From positions 1 through 44,267 of the forward strand of contig JAJYFA010000014.1 of NCBI GenBank assembly GCA_021790995.1: a DNA stretch of 44,267 nucleotides, written 5' to 3'. This document shows, piece by piece, positions 28,624 to 37,450 of the stretch. The stretch's first letter is position 1. Each line of letters opens with the position of its first letter. Under the pieces are notes generated by a model. It worked only from the letters and a program-made list of their open reading frames with translations, was not told the origin of the DNA and did no database searches. Source of the stretch: Acidobacteriota bacterium. Its GTDB lineage: Bacteria > Acidobacteriota > Terriglobia > Terriglobales > Acidobacteriaceae. The position numbers and the translations under genes were made by a program.

Positions 28624-29646
28624 TCACCCGCCGCGCACATGCCCTCGCCCATGGCTCTTCACCGCATACATGCGCGCGTCGGCTGTGCCGATGATGGCGT
28701 GCACCTCGACGCCATCGTCCGGCGCGGAGGCCAGGCCGACACTGGCGCTCACGTTCAGCATGATCCCGTTCTTCATCCTGAATGGGGTTTCCATCAAAGC
28801 CCGGTGTACGATCTTCGCCCGCTCAAGGCCGGCCGCTGCATGGGTGTCAGGCATCAGAACCACGAACTCGTCGCCGCCATAGCGAAAGCACATGTCGCGT
28901 TTGCGAATCAGTTCCTGAAGCCTGAGTCCCGTAAGCGCCAGCAGTTCGCTGCCTATCAGATGGCCATGACGATCGTTCACCAGCTTGAACCTGTCGAGAT
29001 CGAGAAATGCCAGGCTCAACGGTGTTCGCGATTTTCTCGACCGCTTCAATTGGCGATCGAGCACATCGTACAGATGGCGCACGTTGTAGAGGCCGGTCGT
29101 GTCGTCGGTGATGGTGAGTTGCTGAATGCGCGTCACGTCGCGCGCGTTTTCGATGGCGATGGCGGCGTGGTCGGCCAGGATATGCAGAAAGGCGATGGTA
29201 TAGTCCGACATCTCGGCGCGGGGATTCAGAATCTCGATCACGCCCTGCGTGCCCTTGCGGCCGCGCAAGGGCAGGGCGATGGCTCCGCGCACGGCACGCA
29301 AGCCGCCAGCGCCGGATTGTTGAATGCGGGCATCGCCTTCGGCTTCAGGAACAATCACCGACTCGCCGTGCTGGAGCACCCAACCGGCCAGTCCCTCGCC
29401 CACTTTCACGCGCAGGCCCTTCAATGCCTCCTGCGCATCGCCCGCCGCAATGGCGTAGTACAACTCCTGACTGGATTCGTCGAGCATGAGCAGCGTCCAC
29501 AGTTCCGCATCCACCATCCTTTCCATATGTTCCAGAATGGTGCGCAAAACAGTATCGAGGTCGAAGCTCGCGGTCAGCGATCGCGCCAGTTGATGAAACA
29601 CAAGCAGATCGGCCAGCGGAATGCGGTCTTCCGTCTCATTCGACAT
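28624..29646 (-). CDS. GAF-GGDEF diguanylate cyclase
   Basis: The 340-residue soluble protein has an N-terminal GAF domain (about 18-165) and a GGDEF domain (about 175-335). The active-site motif is intact (GGDEF, residues 257-261) and the inhibitory site RxxD (R248-D251, RKRD) stands five residues before it, so it should make cyclic di-GMP and be subject to product inhibition. No transmembrane segment is seen. The GAF domain should sense a cytoplasmic ligand, unknown here. The ATG has AAGG upstream. It is 115 bp downstream of moaA in the same direction. Confidence 0.93.
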   Translation of the reverse strand: MSNETEDRIPLADLLVFHQLARSLTASFDLDTVLRTILEHMERMVDAELWTLLMLDESSQELYYAIAAGDAQEALKGLRVKVGEGLAGWVLQHGESVIVPEAEGDARIQQSGAGGLRAVRGAIALPLRGRKGTQGVIEILNPRAEMSDYTIAFLHILADHAAIAIENARDVTRIQQLTITDDTTGLYNVRHLYDVLDRQLKRSRKSRTPLSLAFLDLDRFKLVNDRHGHLIGSELLALTGLRLQELIRKRDMCFRYGGDEFVVLMPDTHAAAGLERAKIVHRALMETPFRMKNGIMLNVSASVGLASAPDDGVEVHAIIGTADARMYAVKSHGRGHVRGG

Positions 29647-29761
29647 TTGTTAGCCTTAAGAGGAAGAGTCTATTCATCATTCTGTCACACGAGCGCATGC
29701 AACAGTTCCACGGTTCTATGCTGTGCTTGCTTACGTGCCGGTTCAAGATCCAGGCCGCCGC

Positions 29762-30799
29762 TCATCCGCCGATATGCACCATGGAGCGCGACGGCTTGAG
29801 GAAGCCCGGCTCGCCGATGTGATGACGAGGTTCCTTCGCATTGACGATACGCACGATGTAAGCGGAAAGTTCCTCATCGCCTGCGCCGGCCCGCAAGCGG
29901 CCGTATAAGTCGTGCTCGACCTGCGAAAACAGGCAGGTGCGAATCTTGCCGTCGGAGGTGAGCCGCACCCGGCTGCAGGCGCCGCAGAAGGCCTGGCTGA
30001 CGGGAGCGATGATGCCGATTTCCCCCGTTCCGTCGGCGAAGCCATACCGCCGCGCGGTCTCGCTGGGCTCGCGAGGCGGGAGCTCGACAAGCGACATTGT
30101 GCGGCCGATGTGCTCGACGATTTCCTTGAGCGTTACAACAATCTCCGGCGTCCAAAGCCGGCCCTCTTCAAGCGGCATGAACTCGATGAAGCGCACGACC
30201 ACATCTTCCTCGCGGGCGAATCGGGCGAAACCCTCGATCTGGTCGTCGTTGAAGCCGCGCAGGAGAACGCAATTGATCTTGAGCGGCGTAAGGCCCTGGT
30301 CGCGCGCTGCACGAATGCCCTTGAGAACAACCGGGAAACTGCCTGGGACACGCGTAATGCTCTCGAAGGCTGCTGCATCCACGGCGTCCATGCTCACCGT
30401 GACGCGATTCAGTCCGGCTGCCTTGAGCGGGCCGGCGAGCGATTCGAGCAGATGTCCGTTCGTGGTGAGTGCAATGTCCAGTGGCGCACCTGCCGGCGTG
30501 CGCAAACGAGCCAGCTCCGCGATCAGATCAACCACCCCGCGTCGCAATAAGGGCTCTCCACCGGTAAGACGAACCTTGGTAATTCCCAGGTCGACAAACA
30601 GCCGGATCAGACGCAGGTACTCCTCGTTGGCGAGCTCTGGATACTGCGCCCCCAACTCGCCCGTGCGGCAATAAATACACTTATAGTTGCAGCGATCGGT
30701 GATGGAGACGCGCAGATCGTGAATCGTGCGTCCGAGGCTGTCTGTCAGCGGCGGGTGCAGCGTCGCGGCGGAAGATACGGGACGGGGAGCAGAAGCCAT
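29762..30799 (-). CDS. moaA: GTP 3',8-cyclase MoaA (molybdenum cofactor biosynthesis)
   Basis: The 345-residue radical-SAM enzyme has the N-terminal cluster motif CNYKCIYC (C37, C41, C44) and the C-terminal [4Fe-4S] ligands in FCGACSRVRL plus a later Cys in RTCLFS. It ends in the conserved Gly-Gly (HIGG). MoaA converts GTP to the cyclic intermediate of molybdopterin together with MoaC. No other moa gene is next to it. I use the ATG at 30799; a TTG two codons upstream is less likely. It is divergent from the menG/ubiE gene across 159 bp. Confidence 0.96.
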   Translation of the reverse strand: MASAPRPVSSAATLHPPLTDSLGRTIHDLRVSITDRCNYKCIYCRTGELGAQYPELANEEYLRLIRLFVDLGITKVRLTGGEPLLRRGVVDLIAELARLRTPAGAPLDIALTTNGHLLESLAGPLKAAGLNRVTVSMDAVDAAAFESITRVPGSFPVVLKGIRAARDQGLTPLKINCVLLRGFNDDQIEGFARFAREEDVVVRFIEFMPLEEGRLWTPEIVVTLKEIVEHIGRTMSLVELPPREPSETARRYGFADGTGEIGIIAPVSQAFCGACSRVRLTSDGKIRTCLFSQVEHDLYGRLRAGAGDEELSAYIVRIVNAKEPRHHIGEPGFLKPSRSMVHIGG

Positions 30800-30958
30800 C
30801 TTCAATTACCAGCGTATACCTTTTGGATGCAGTAAGAAAGGCGTCCGTCGCATCGCGGTCTTGAGCGCATCCGGCGATCCAGGCGATAGCATAAATAAAG
30901 CACTACTGCCGCGGTCCCGATCGCGGCGCGAATCCATTGGCGGAGAAAGCGGAGATTC

Positions 30959-31753
30959 ATGCCAGCGACCGGAGCAAGACCGATCGGAACAGCGGACGAG
31001 GCAGGCGCGGCCAAGGCCGTGCAGCAGATGTTCGACTCGATTGCGCCGCGCTACGATCTGTTGAATCACGTGCTCTCAGCCAATGTGGACCGGCTATGGT
31101 GGCGCAAAGCGGCGCGGCGGTTTCGCAACGTGCTGGAACGATCCGACGCCGAGATTCTCGACATCTGCTGCGGCACCGGAGACCTGACGATGGCGCTCTT
31201 GAAGCTGCGTCCACCAGGCGCGCGGCCGATTCTGGCCGGCGACTTTGCCCGCGCCATGCTCCTTCGCGGAGCGCAAAAGTTCGGACGGCAAGCGCGCCAG
31301 GCGCCAGATCGGGGAAAGGACTCCGGCGAGGCGCCTTACGCAATTCCCATCGAAGCCGATGCGCTGCATCTCCCGCTTCGCGGCAGGTCGCTCGATCTGA
31401 TTGTGACCTCCTTCGGCTTTCGCAACCTGGCCAACTACCAGGCCGGCCTCACGGAATTCCATCGCGTCCTCAAGCCGGGCGGGCAGTTGGGGATTCTTGA
31501 GTTCAGCGAGCCTGGCGGCTTGGCGGGCAAGGCATATGCCGTCTATTTCCGGCGCGTGCTGCCGGCCATCGGCCGGCTGATCTGCGGCAGAAGCGGGCCG
31601 TATAACTATCTGCCTTCGTCGGTTGGCGCCTTCCCTGCTCCGGGCCAGATGCTCGCAATGATGCAACAGGCAGGCTTTCAGAATTGCGCATGGCAGCCTT
31701 ACACTTTTGGAATTGCGGGGTTGTACACGGCCATGCGGCCGCCTTTACCCTGA
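30959..31753 (+). CDS. menG: Demethylmenaquinone methyltransferase (UbiE/MenG)
   Basis: The 264-residue methyltransferase shows the UbiE signatures: FDSIAPRYDLLNHVLS near the start, the SAM motif ILDICCGTGDLTMALL and FGFRNLANYQAGLTEFHRVLKPGG, then LEFSEP. It adds the final methyl group to demethylmenaquinone (or the ubiquinone precursor). Acidobacteria use menaquinone, so menG is the better name. The stretch after the SAM motif (GRQARQAPDRGKDSGEAPYAIPI) looks like a lineage-specific insert. The start has GGAG five bases upstream. The cation-efflux gene starts 9 bp after the stop. Confidence 0.92.
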   Translation: MPATGARPIGTADEAGAAKAVQQMFDSIAPRYDLLNHVLSANVDRLWWRKAARRFRNVLERSDAEILDICCGTGDLTMALLKLRPPGARPILAGDFARAMLLRGAQKFGRQARQAPDRGKDSGEAPYAIPIEADALHLPLRGRSLDLIVTSFGFRNLANYQAGLTEFHRVLKPGGQLGILEFSEPGGLAGKAYAVYFRRVLPAIGRLICGRSGPYNYLPSSVGAFPAPGQMLAMMQQAGFQNCAWQPYTFGIAGLYTAMRPPLP

Positions 31754-31762
31754 TCGAACGTC

Positions 31763-33220
31763 ATGAGCTCCGTCATCTCCAACTCGCGGGCAGTTGATCC
31801 TCCAGACCTGAGCCTCGCCGCAATTTCCGCTGAAAAGAGGCGCGTGGCGTGGCGGTCGATGACAGCGGCCGCTGCCATGACCCTGCTCAAGCTTGGCGCC
31901 GGATTGCTTTCGGGCTCGCTGGGCGTGCTCTCCGATGCGGCGCACTCCGGCCTCGATCTCGCGGGCGCAGCACTCACCTTCTTTTCGGTCAACGTAAGCG
32001 ACAGGCCGGCCGACGAAGACCACACCTATGGCCACGGCAAGATCGAAAACCTCTCTGCTCTTACAGAGGCCGGCCTGATGGTCGTCTCCTGCTTGTGGAT
32101 CGTGTGGGAGGCAGTTTCACGCATTGTTTACCACCGGGTAAGCCTGCACCTTTCCATCTGGCCGGTGCTGGTGCTGTTCACTTCGATTGCCGTGGACTTC
32201 TGGCGTTCGCGGCAGTTGCGCGCAGTGGCTCAGCGCACTGGCTCGCCGGCGCTGGCGACTGACGCCTTCCACTTCGCCTCGGACATCTGGGCCACGCTCG
32301 CCGTGCTGGTCGGTTTCTCAGTTACGTGGATGGGAGCGCGCTTTGGAATTGCAGCCCTCCACTACGCCGATCCAATCGCCGCGATTCTGGTTTCGCTCCT
32401 GATTTTGCGCATGGCGCTGCGTCTGGGCCATGAGGCCGCAGGCGCATTGCTCGATGAAATCCCCAAAGAAACCCGGCAACGGCTGGTGCGCGAGGTCGAG
32501 CGCGTGGAAGGCGTGCTGGCTGTGGAGCGGGCGCGTGTGCGCCGCGCCGGCGCCGGCCACTTTGTCGATCTCACGCTGGCCTTGCCGCGACGGTCTACCT
32601 TTGAACACACCGGGGAACTGGTGAATGCAGCCACAGCCGCGGCGCACCGCGTGCTGCCCGCGGCCGACGTCGTCATTCACACCGTTCCGCGTGAGACCCG
32701 CGCCGAAAACATCTTCGACCGCGTGCGCGCCGTAGCCGCGCGCAACAACGTTTCCGTGCATGAACTCAGCGTCCAGTCACATCACGGCCGGTTGCAGATC
32801 GAGCTGCATGTCGAAATCGACGAAAACAAGAAGCTCCGGGAAGCGCACAGCTTCGTCACTGCGCTCGAGGGCGAGATCTTGCGCAGCGTTCCGGAGATCG
32901 ATTCCGTGCTGACGCACATTGAGAGCGAGCCGGCGACCATCGAGCAGTCTGAGGAGGCGGCTGTCGAAGACCGCAGGATCGAAGCGGCGCTGCAGGCCGC
33001 CGCGGCCGGGATTCCCGAGATCATCGACGTGCACGCTATCGCGGTTGGCCGCGCGCGCGATCGCATCTCTGTCACCTGTCATTGCACGCTGCCCGACGAT
33101 TTCGCCATGCATCGCGTGCATGAGGCAATCACGGCGCTCGAAGACCGCTTCAAGCTGGAGTACCCCGAAGTGTACCGCGTCACCATCCACCCCGAGCCGG
33201 TAACGGATAATACCCGATAG
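31763..33220 (+). CDS. Cation diffusion facilitator with extended C-terminal domain
   Basis: The 485-residue transporter has about six hydrophobic helices (residues 30-220) and the metal-site pair H61-X3-D65 (AHSGLD) and H170-X3-D174 (FHFASD), the tetrahedral site typical of Zn-type CDF proteins; the first position is His where bacterial YiiP has Asp. It exchanges protons for divalent metal. Usual CDF proteins have about 300 residues with one ZT_dimer domain. Here the tail is 260 residues and seems to hold three related segments (about 225-310, 311-391, 400-480). It lies just after menG. Confidence 0.9.
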   Translation: MSSVISNSRAVDPPDLSLAAISAEKRRVAWRSMTAAAAMTLLKLGAGLLSGSLGVLSDAAHSGLDLAGAALTFFSVNVSDRPADEDHTYGHGKIENLSALTEAGLMVVSCLWIVWEAVSRIVYHRVSLHLSIWPVLVLFTSIAVDFWRSRQLRAVAQRTGSPALATDAFHFASDIWATLAVLVGFSVTWMGARFGIAALHYADPIAAILVSLLILRMALRLGHEAAGALLDEIPKETRQRLVREVERVEGVLAVERARVRRAGAGHFVDLTLALPRRSTFEHTGELVNAATAAAHRVLPAADVVIHTVPRETRAENIFDRVRAVAARNNVSVHELSVQSHHGRLQIELHVEIDENKKLREAHSFVTALEGEILRSVPEIDSVLTHIESEPATIEQSEEAAVEDRRIEAALQAAAAGIPEIIDVHAIAVGRARDRISVTCHCTLPDDFAMHRVHEAITALEDRFKLEYPEVYRVTIHPEPVTDNTR

Positions 33221-33262
33221 AGCGTGCGGCGCAGTTTGCGCCCGAAGGTAGCTTCCAATTCC

Positions 33263-34033
33263 ATGAGTACGCGCGTCATCGCCAACTTTTTTCGAGTGGT
33301 CTCTCTGCTCCTGCTGCTTGTGGCCGTGGCGCTGATGGCTGCCATCGTGACCATGCATTTCGCGATTCATGGCGCCGAGGTGCAGGTGCCAGCGCTCAAA
33401 GGCATGACAGTGGCCGATGCGCTGAGTGAAACAGCCGGTTTGGGGCTGAATCTCGATGTGGACAACCGCTACTACTCGGGCAGCGTGGCCGCAGGCCACA
33501 TTGTGTCGCAGTCGCCGCCGGCGGGCACGGTGGTGCGCCGCCAGTGGCGCGTGCGCGTAGCTGAAAGCCTGGGACCGCAAAAGGTTGACGTGCCCGAAAC
33601 GGTTGGCCAGGATGAACGCGTGGCCTCGCTGGAACTGCGCCGCGCCGGGCTTGGGGTGGGTGAAATTGCGCGGCTGCCGTACTCGGGCGCCGTTGAGGGA
33701 AAAGTGCTGGCGCAGGATCCGCCAGCTCATGCGCAAGGCATCGAGCAGCCCAGCGTGAGTCTGCTCGTTGCCGCGCCGGACGATGAAACACCCGATGGAT
33801 ACGTGATGCCGGACTTTACCGGCTGGCTATTCTCAAGCGCCCGGACAACGCTGGCCAAGGCCGGCATTCGCACCGGCTCGCCGAAGCTGATCGATGTGCC
33901 AATAGAACCGATGGGCAGCGGGATTGCGCCCCTTCGTCCGGTAGCAAAGCCGGGCGCAGTGCTGACGCAGTCGCCGCAGGCAGGCTCGCGCATTGACCAG
34001 AGCACGATCGTGCGCTTCGCAGTTGTCAGATAG
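33263..34033 (+). CDS. Membrane-anchored protein with three PASTA domains
   Basis: The protein has about 256 residues, with one N-terminal membrane helix (VVSLLLLLVAVALMAAIVTM) and three extracytoplasmic PASTA repeats (about 45-110, 112-180 and 185-256), each with the QSPPAG-type turn (SQSPPAGTVV, AQDPPAHA, TQSPQAGS). PASTA domains bind peptidoglycan fragments or beta-lactams. No kinase or transpeptidase domain is attached. I use the ATG at 33263; the GTG at 33224 lacks a ribosome site. It sits on the opposite strand to rsmB-fmt-def, near which PASTA proteins are often found in this phylum. Confidence 0.88.
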   Translation: MSTRVIANFFRVVSLLLLLVAVALMAAIVTMHFAIHGAEVQVPALKGMTVADALSETAGLGLNLDVDNRYYSGSVAAGHIVSQSPPAGTVVRRQWRVRVAESLGPQKVDVPETVGQDERVASLELRRAGLGVGEIARLPYSGAVEGKVLAQDPPAHAQGIEQPSVSLLVAAPDDETPDGYVMPDFTGWLFSSARTTLAKAGIRTGSPKLIDVPIEPMGSGIAPLRPVAKPGAVLTQSPQAGSRIDQSTIVRFAVVR

Positions 34034-34056
34034 AAAATAACAGGAGACATAGAGCC

Positions 34057-34560
34057 ATGGGTTTGAGTGAGGACCTTGAAAGGATCGCGCTGCAGGAGCG
34101 TGAGCTGCGCCTGCCGAACCTCGATGCGCAGGCTGCGTGGGAGATCGGTTCGCGCCTCCGAGGGTTGGCGGCAGAGCGCGGACTGAAGCTCGTGGTCGAT
34201 GTGCGGCGTTTCGGCCAGCCGCTGTTTTATACGGCCCTCGACGGTACAACTCCAGACAATGCCGAGTGGGTGCGCCGCAAGAGCAACGTGGTGGCGCGCT
34301 TCCATCGCAGCTCCTATGCCGTCGGCCTGACGCTCAAGCTGAAGGAGACGACGCTTCTGGATCGCTACGGGCTGCCCGTTGCGGACTACGCGGCAGACGG
34401 CGGCTCGTTTCCGCTCATCGTGGAAAATGCGGGTATCGTGGGCAGCGTAACAGTCTCTGGGCTGCCGCAGCGCGACGATCACAATCTGGTGGTGGAGGCT
34501 CTCTGTGCCCATCTGGGACATGATTTTGCGGACCTGCGTCTGGAGCCGGAGAACGCGTAG
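34057..34560 (+). CDS. UPF0303 family (heme-degrading-domain) protein
   Basis: The 167-residue protein matches UPF0303 closely (DVRRFGQPLFYTAL, PDNAEWVRRKSNVVARF, GSVTVSGLPQRDDH). The fold belongs to the GlcG/HbpS-like 'haem_degrading' family; a role in heme degradation is predicted only for some members, and the actual function is not established. The ribosome site AGGAG lies upstream. It follows the PASTA gene by 23 bp and converges on rsmB. Confidence 0.9.
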   Translation: MGLSEDLERIALQERELRLPNLDAQAAWEIGSRLRGLAAERGLKLVVDVRRFGQPLFYTALDGTTPDNAEWVRRKSNVVARFHRSSYAVGLTLKLKETTLLDRYGLPVADYAADGGSFPLIVENAGIVGSVTVSGLPQRDDHNLVVEALCAHLGHDFADLRLEPENA

Positions 34561-34579
34561 CGGCGCTTGGGAGCCAGGT

Positions 34580-35947
34580 TTAGGCGATTCTCTCGATCAG
34601 CGCCACAAAGAATCCATCGGTCGGCACCGCGCCAGGCAGCAGGCGTAATGCGCCTTCAGGCGTGAAGATCCTCTCAATCCGATCCGCGGCTGCGGGCACG
34701 AGAATACCGTCGTGGTCGAGCGTATCAACGACCGGCGCAAGTGAAATCTGGCGCAGATTCGGATCCCCCGCAAGCACCGCATGAACCACCTGCTCATTTT
34801 CTTCAGGCTCAAGCGAGCACGTTGAGTAGACCACCCGGCCGCTGGGGCGAACGGCGCGCAAGGCCGAACCGAGAATCGCCCGCTGACGCTCAGCGAGGCG
34901 CGGGAGATCCTGCAACTGGAGGCGGTGGCGGATTTCGGGGTTGCGTCCCAGCGTGCCGGTGCCGCTGCAGGGCACATCGGCCAGTGCAAGATCGAAGGCC
35001 GAATCTTCCTCAAGCGCAGCCGCGTCGGCAAGCCTGCACTCCACGCGATCCGCAAACACCACGAGCCGTTTGCGCAACTCGGCAAGCCGCTTCGGACTCG
35101 ATTCGCAGGCGACGATCTGCGCCTGCCGGTTGCGCTCGGCGAGAATCAGCGTCTTGCCGCCAGGCGCCGCGCACGCATCGAGAATTTTCCCTTGGTCCTT
35201 TTCCCGGTTTCGGATGAGTTTCGCGGCGACGCGGGCGGCCAGCTCGGCAATCAACTGCGACCCTTCGTCCTGCACACGCGCGCGGCCCTCGCGAAATGCC
35301 GCAGTTGCCGTCGCGTCGCCGGAAACGACTGTGCGCACAGTGGTGAGCAGTTCGCCGGGCGCGAGCTCGATTCCCGCTCCGCGCAACTCCTCTTCAACGG
35401 CTGGGTCGGCGAGCCGCAGCACCGTTCGCGGCTGGCTCTGGCCGTGGCGACAGATGGCCTGCATGACTTCCGCGCCATACGTCCTGGCCCAGCGATCGAC
35501 CAGCCAGGCAGGGTACGCCTCTGTCTCCGCAACGCTCTCATCCAAAATCCCGCTCCACGCAGTGGCAGCACTGCGGAGAACGGCATTCACCATTCCGGCG
35601 GCGAAGCGATGGCCCGCCTGTTTTGCCAGCTCCACGCTCTCATCAATGGCGGCGTGCGCGGGAATGCGATCGAGAAAATGCAGTTGGAAGGCGCCGAGGC
35701 GCAGAGCGACGAGAACTTCGGCATCGAGTTTGGCATTGGGGCGCTTGAGCCGCGGACGAATCTGCGCATCGAGCCAGATCTGCCAGCGAAGCACACCCAG
35801 AACCAGCGTGGTCGCCAGATTGCGATCGGCAGCCGCAAGGGCGCTGACCTCATTTGCGCGCAGCAGATCGCCGGCGTGGCCCTTCCCGCGCTCGACGGCG
35901 AGAAGAATATGGAAGGCGGCTTTGCGAGCGGGAGAGATGCCAGCCAT
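34580..35947 (-). CDS. rsmB: 16S rRNA (cytosine-967-C5)-methyltransferase RsmB
   Basis: The 455-residue protein has an N-terminal NusB-like RNA-binding domain (about 1-140) and the RNA m5C methyltransferase domain, with the SAM motif DACAAPGGKTLIL and the two catalytic cysteine motifs DVPCSGTGTLGRNP and YSTCSLEPEENEQ. It methylates C967 of 16S rRNA. The start is the ATG at 35947, five bases after the fmt stop, so it is the last gene of the def-fmt-rsmB run. An upstream TTG at 35956 overlaps the fmt stop and is not preferred. Confidence 0.96.
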   Translation of the reverse strand: MAGISPARKAAFHILLAVERGKGHAGDLLRANEVSALAAADRNLATTLVLGVLRWQIWLDAQIRPRLKRPNAKLDAEVLVALRLGAFQLHFLDRIPAHAAIDESVELAKQAGHRFAAGMVNAVLRSAATAWSGILDESVAETEAYPAWLVDRWARTYGAEVMQAICRHGQSQPRTVLRLADPAVEEELRGAGIELAPGELLTTVRTVVSGDATATAAFREGRARVQDEGSQLIAELAARVAAKLIRNREKDQGKILDACAAPGGKTLILAERNRQAQIVACESSPKRLAELRKRLVVFADRVECRLADAAALEEDSAFDLALADVPCSGTGTLGRNPEIRHRLQLQDLPRLAERQRAILGSALRAVRPSGRVVYSTCSLEPEENEQVVHAVLAGDPNLRQISLAPVVDTLDHDGILVPAAADRIERIFTPEGALRLLPGAVPTDGFFVALIERIA

Positions 35948-35952
35948 CGCTC

Positions 35953-36924
35953 TCAACCCAGGCGCGCGTCCGCCGCGAGCGGATTGCCGCGCAGGAACTC
36001 GCGGGCGTGGAGTCGTCTCTTGCCCTCGAGCTGGACCTCAATAAGTTCGATCCAGGTATTTCCGGCACAAGCAGCGAACATGCGGTGATTCTCAGTGCGA
36101 ACCGAGCCAGGATCGGCGGCTCCCAGCCGCTCGGCCTCGCTCCCGTCGACCGCTGCCATGCGATGCACGATGAATTTCTTACTGTGGAGTGCGGTAAAGG
36201 CTCCTGGCCAGGGTTGAAAGCCGCGCCAGCGGTTGTAGAGGTCCGTCGCCGTTCGCGCGGCAAAATCCATGCGGCCGTCTTCGCGGTCGAGCAGAGGCGC
36301 ATGGGTGGCGCGTTCGTGATTCTGCGTCTGCGGCTGAATGCTTCCTTCAGCGAGCCTGGCCAGCGTCTCGGCCACAAGCGGCGCTCCGTCGCGCGCCAGC
36401 ACGGGAAACAGATCCGCCGCAGTCTGGCCGGGTCCGATCGCGAGCGTTTGCTGCAACAAAATCGGTCCGGTGTCTAGACCTTCTTCGAGCAGCATGGTTG
36501 TATTGCCGGTGACCAACTCGCCCATGGCGACAGCCCACTGAATGGGCGCGGCGCCGCGGTACTTTGGCAGGAGCGATGCGTGAAGATTGATGCAGCCCAA
36601 CCGGGGCAGCGCCAGCATCCACGGCGGAACGATGCGCCCATAGGCTACGACAACAATGGCGTCGGGTGCGATCGCTTCGAGCCGTGCGTGGAATTGTTCG
36701 TTCTTGCGGATTTTTTCCGGCTGCGTCACTTCAAGGCCGGCAGCGAGCGCCGTCTGCTTGACGGGCGGCGCGGTGAGCTCATGGCCGCGGCCTACGGGGC
36801 GATCCGGCTGCGAGATGACGAGTGCGATCTCATGCCCCGCGTCGAGCAACGCTTCAAGCGTGGGTACGGCAAATTGCGGTGTTCCGCAGAAAACCAGCTT
36901 GAGAGGATGCGCCGCGTGTGTCAT
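35953..36924 (-). CDS. fmt: Methionyl-tRNA formyltransferase
   Basis: The 323-residue protein shows the formyltransferase signatures LVFCGTPQFAVPTLEALL, NLHASLLPKYRGAAPIQWA and the C-terminal OB-type domain. It formylates initiator Met-tRNA, working against the deformylase whose gene stops only 7 bases upstream. The order def-fmt-rsmB is a classic translation operon. Confidence 0.97.
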   Translation of the reverse strand: MTHAAHPLKLVFCGTPQFAVPTLEALLDAGHEIALVISQPDRPVGRGHELTAPPVKQTALAAGLEVTQPEKIRKNEQFHARLEAIAPDAIVVVAYGRIVPPWMLALPRLGCINLHASLLPKYRGAAPIQWAVAMGELVTGNTTMLLEEGLDTGPILLQQTLAIGPGQTAADLFPVLARDGAPLVAETLARLAEGSIQPQTQNHERATHAPLLDREDGRMDFAARTATDLYNRWRGFQPWPGAFTALHSKKFIVHRMAAVDGSEAERLGAADPGSVRTENHRMFAACAGNTWIELIEVQLEGKRRLHAREFLRGNPLAADARLG

Positions 36925-36931
36925 GGCTCGC

Positions 36932-37441
36932 CTACCAGATGCCTTCGCTCTGCATCTTGCGAATCTTGCGCAGATTGAGGCTGCGCTTGAGCGCGCTCAT
37001 GCGGAAGATGAACAGCACGCCGTCAAGATGGTCGATCTCATGCTGGAAGGCGCGCGCCAGCAGCTCTTCGCCGTCCATCTCGAACCACTTGCCGTTTTCG
37101 TCCTGCGCGCGAACGCGGACCTTGGCCGCGCGTACCACCTTCTCGCGAATCTCGGGAAAGCTCAGGCAGCCTTCCTCTTCGTATTGCCTGCCCTCGCTCA
37201 AGATGATCTCTGGGTTGATGAGCACGAGCTTCTCCGCCGGATCTTTACCCAGGCTCAGGTCGATAACGGTGACGCGCTTGGCGACGCCAACCTGTTGCGC
37301 AGCCAGACCAATGCCCTGCGAAGCGTACATGGTCTCGAACATGTCGGCGACAAACTTGCGCAGTTCGCCGTTGAACTCAGTCACCGGTTCGCCGGGCTGC
37401 TCCAGCACGGGCTCAGGATATTTCACGATCTTCAGAATCAT
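36932..37441 (-). CDS. def: Peptide deformylase
   Basis: The 169-residue metalloenzyme has the three deformylase motifs: GIGLAAQQ, EEGCLSFPE (metal-binding Cys) and HEIDHLDG (metal-binding His pair and catalytic Glu). It removes the formyl group from nascent proteins. The ATG at 37441 has CAGG six bases upstream and follows the aroC stop by nine bases. Confidence 0.98.
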   Translation of the reverse strand: MILKIVKYPEPVLEQPGEPVTEFNGELRKFVADMFETMYASQGIGLAAQQVGVAKRVTVIDLSLGKDPAEKLVLINPEIILSEGRQYEEEGCLSFPEIREKVVRAAKVRVRAQDENGKWFEMDGEELLARAFQHEIDHLDGVLFIFRMSALKRSLNLRKIRKMQSEGIW

Positions 37442-37450
37442 TGTTACCTG

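Noticed and set aside
28018-29799. Plus-strand frame of 593 codons over the cupin and diguanylate cyclase genes
   Set aside because: It overlaps two recognised genes on both strands; its composition is that of a shadow frame.
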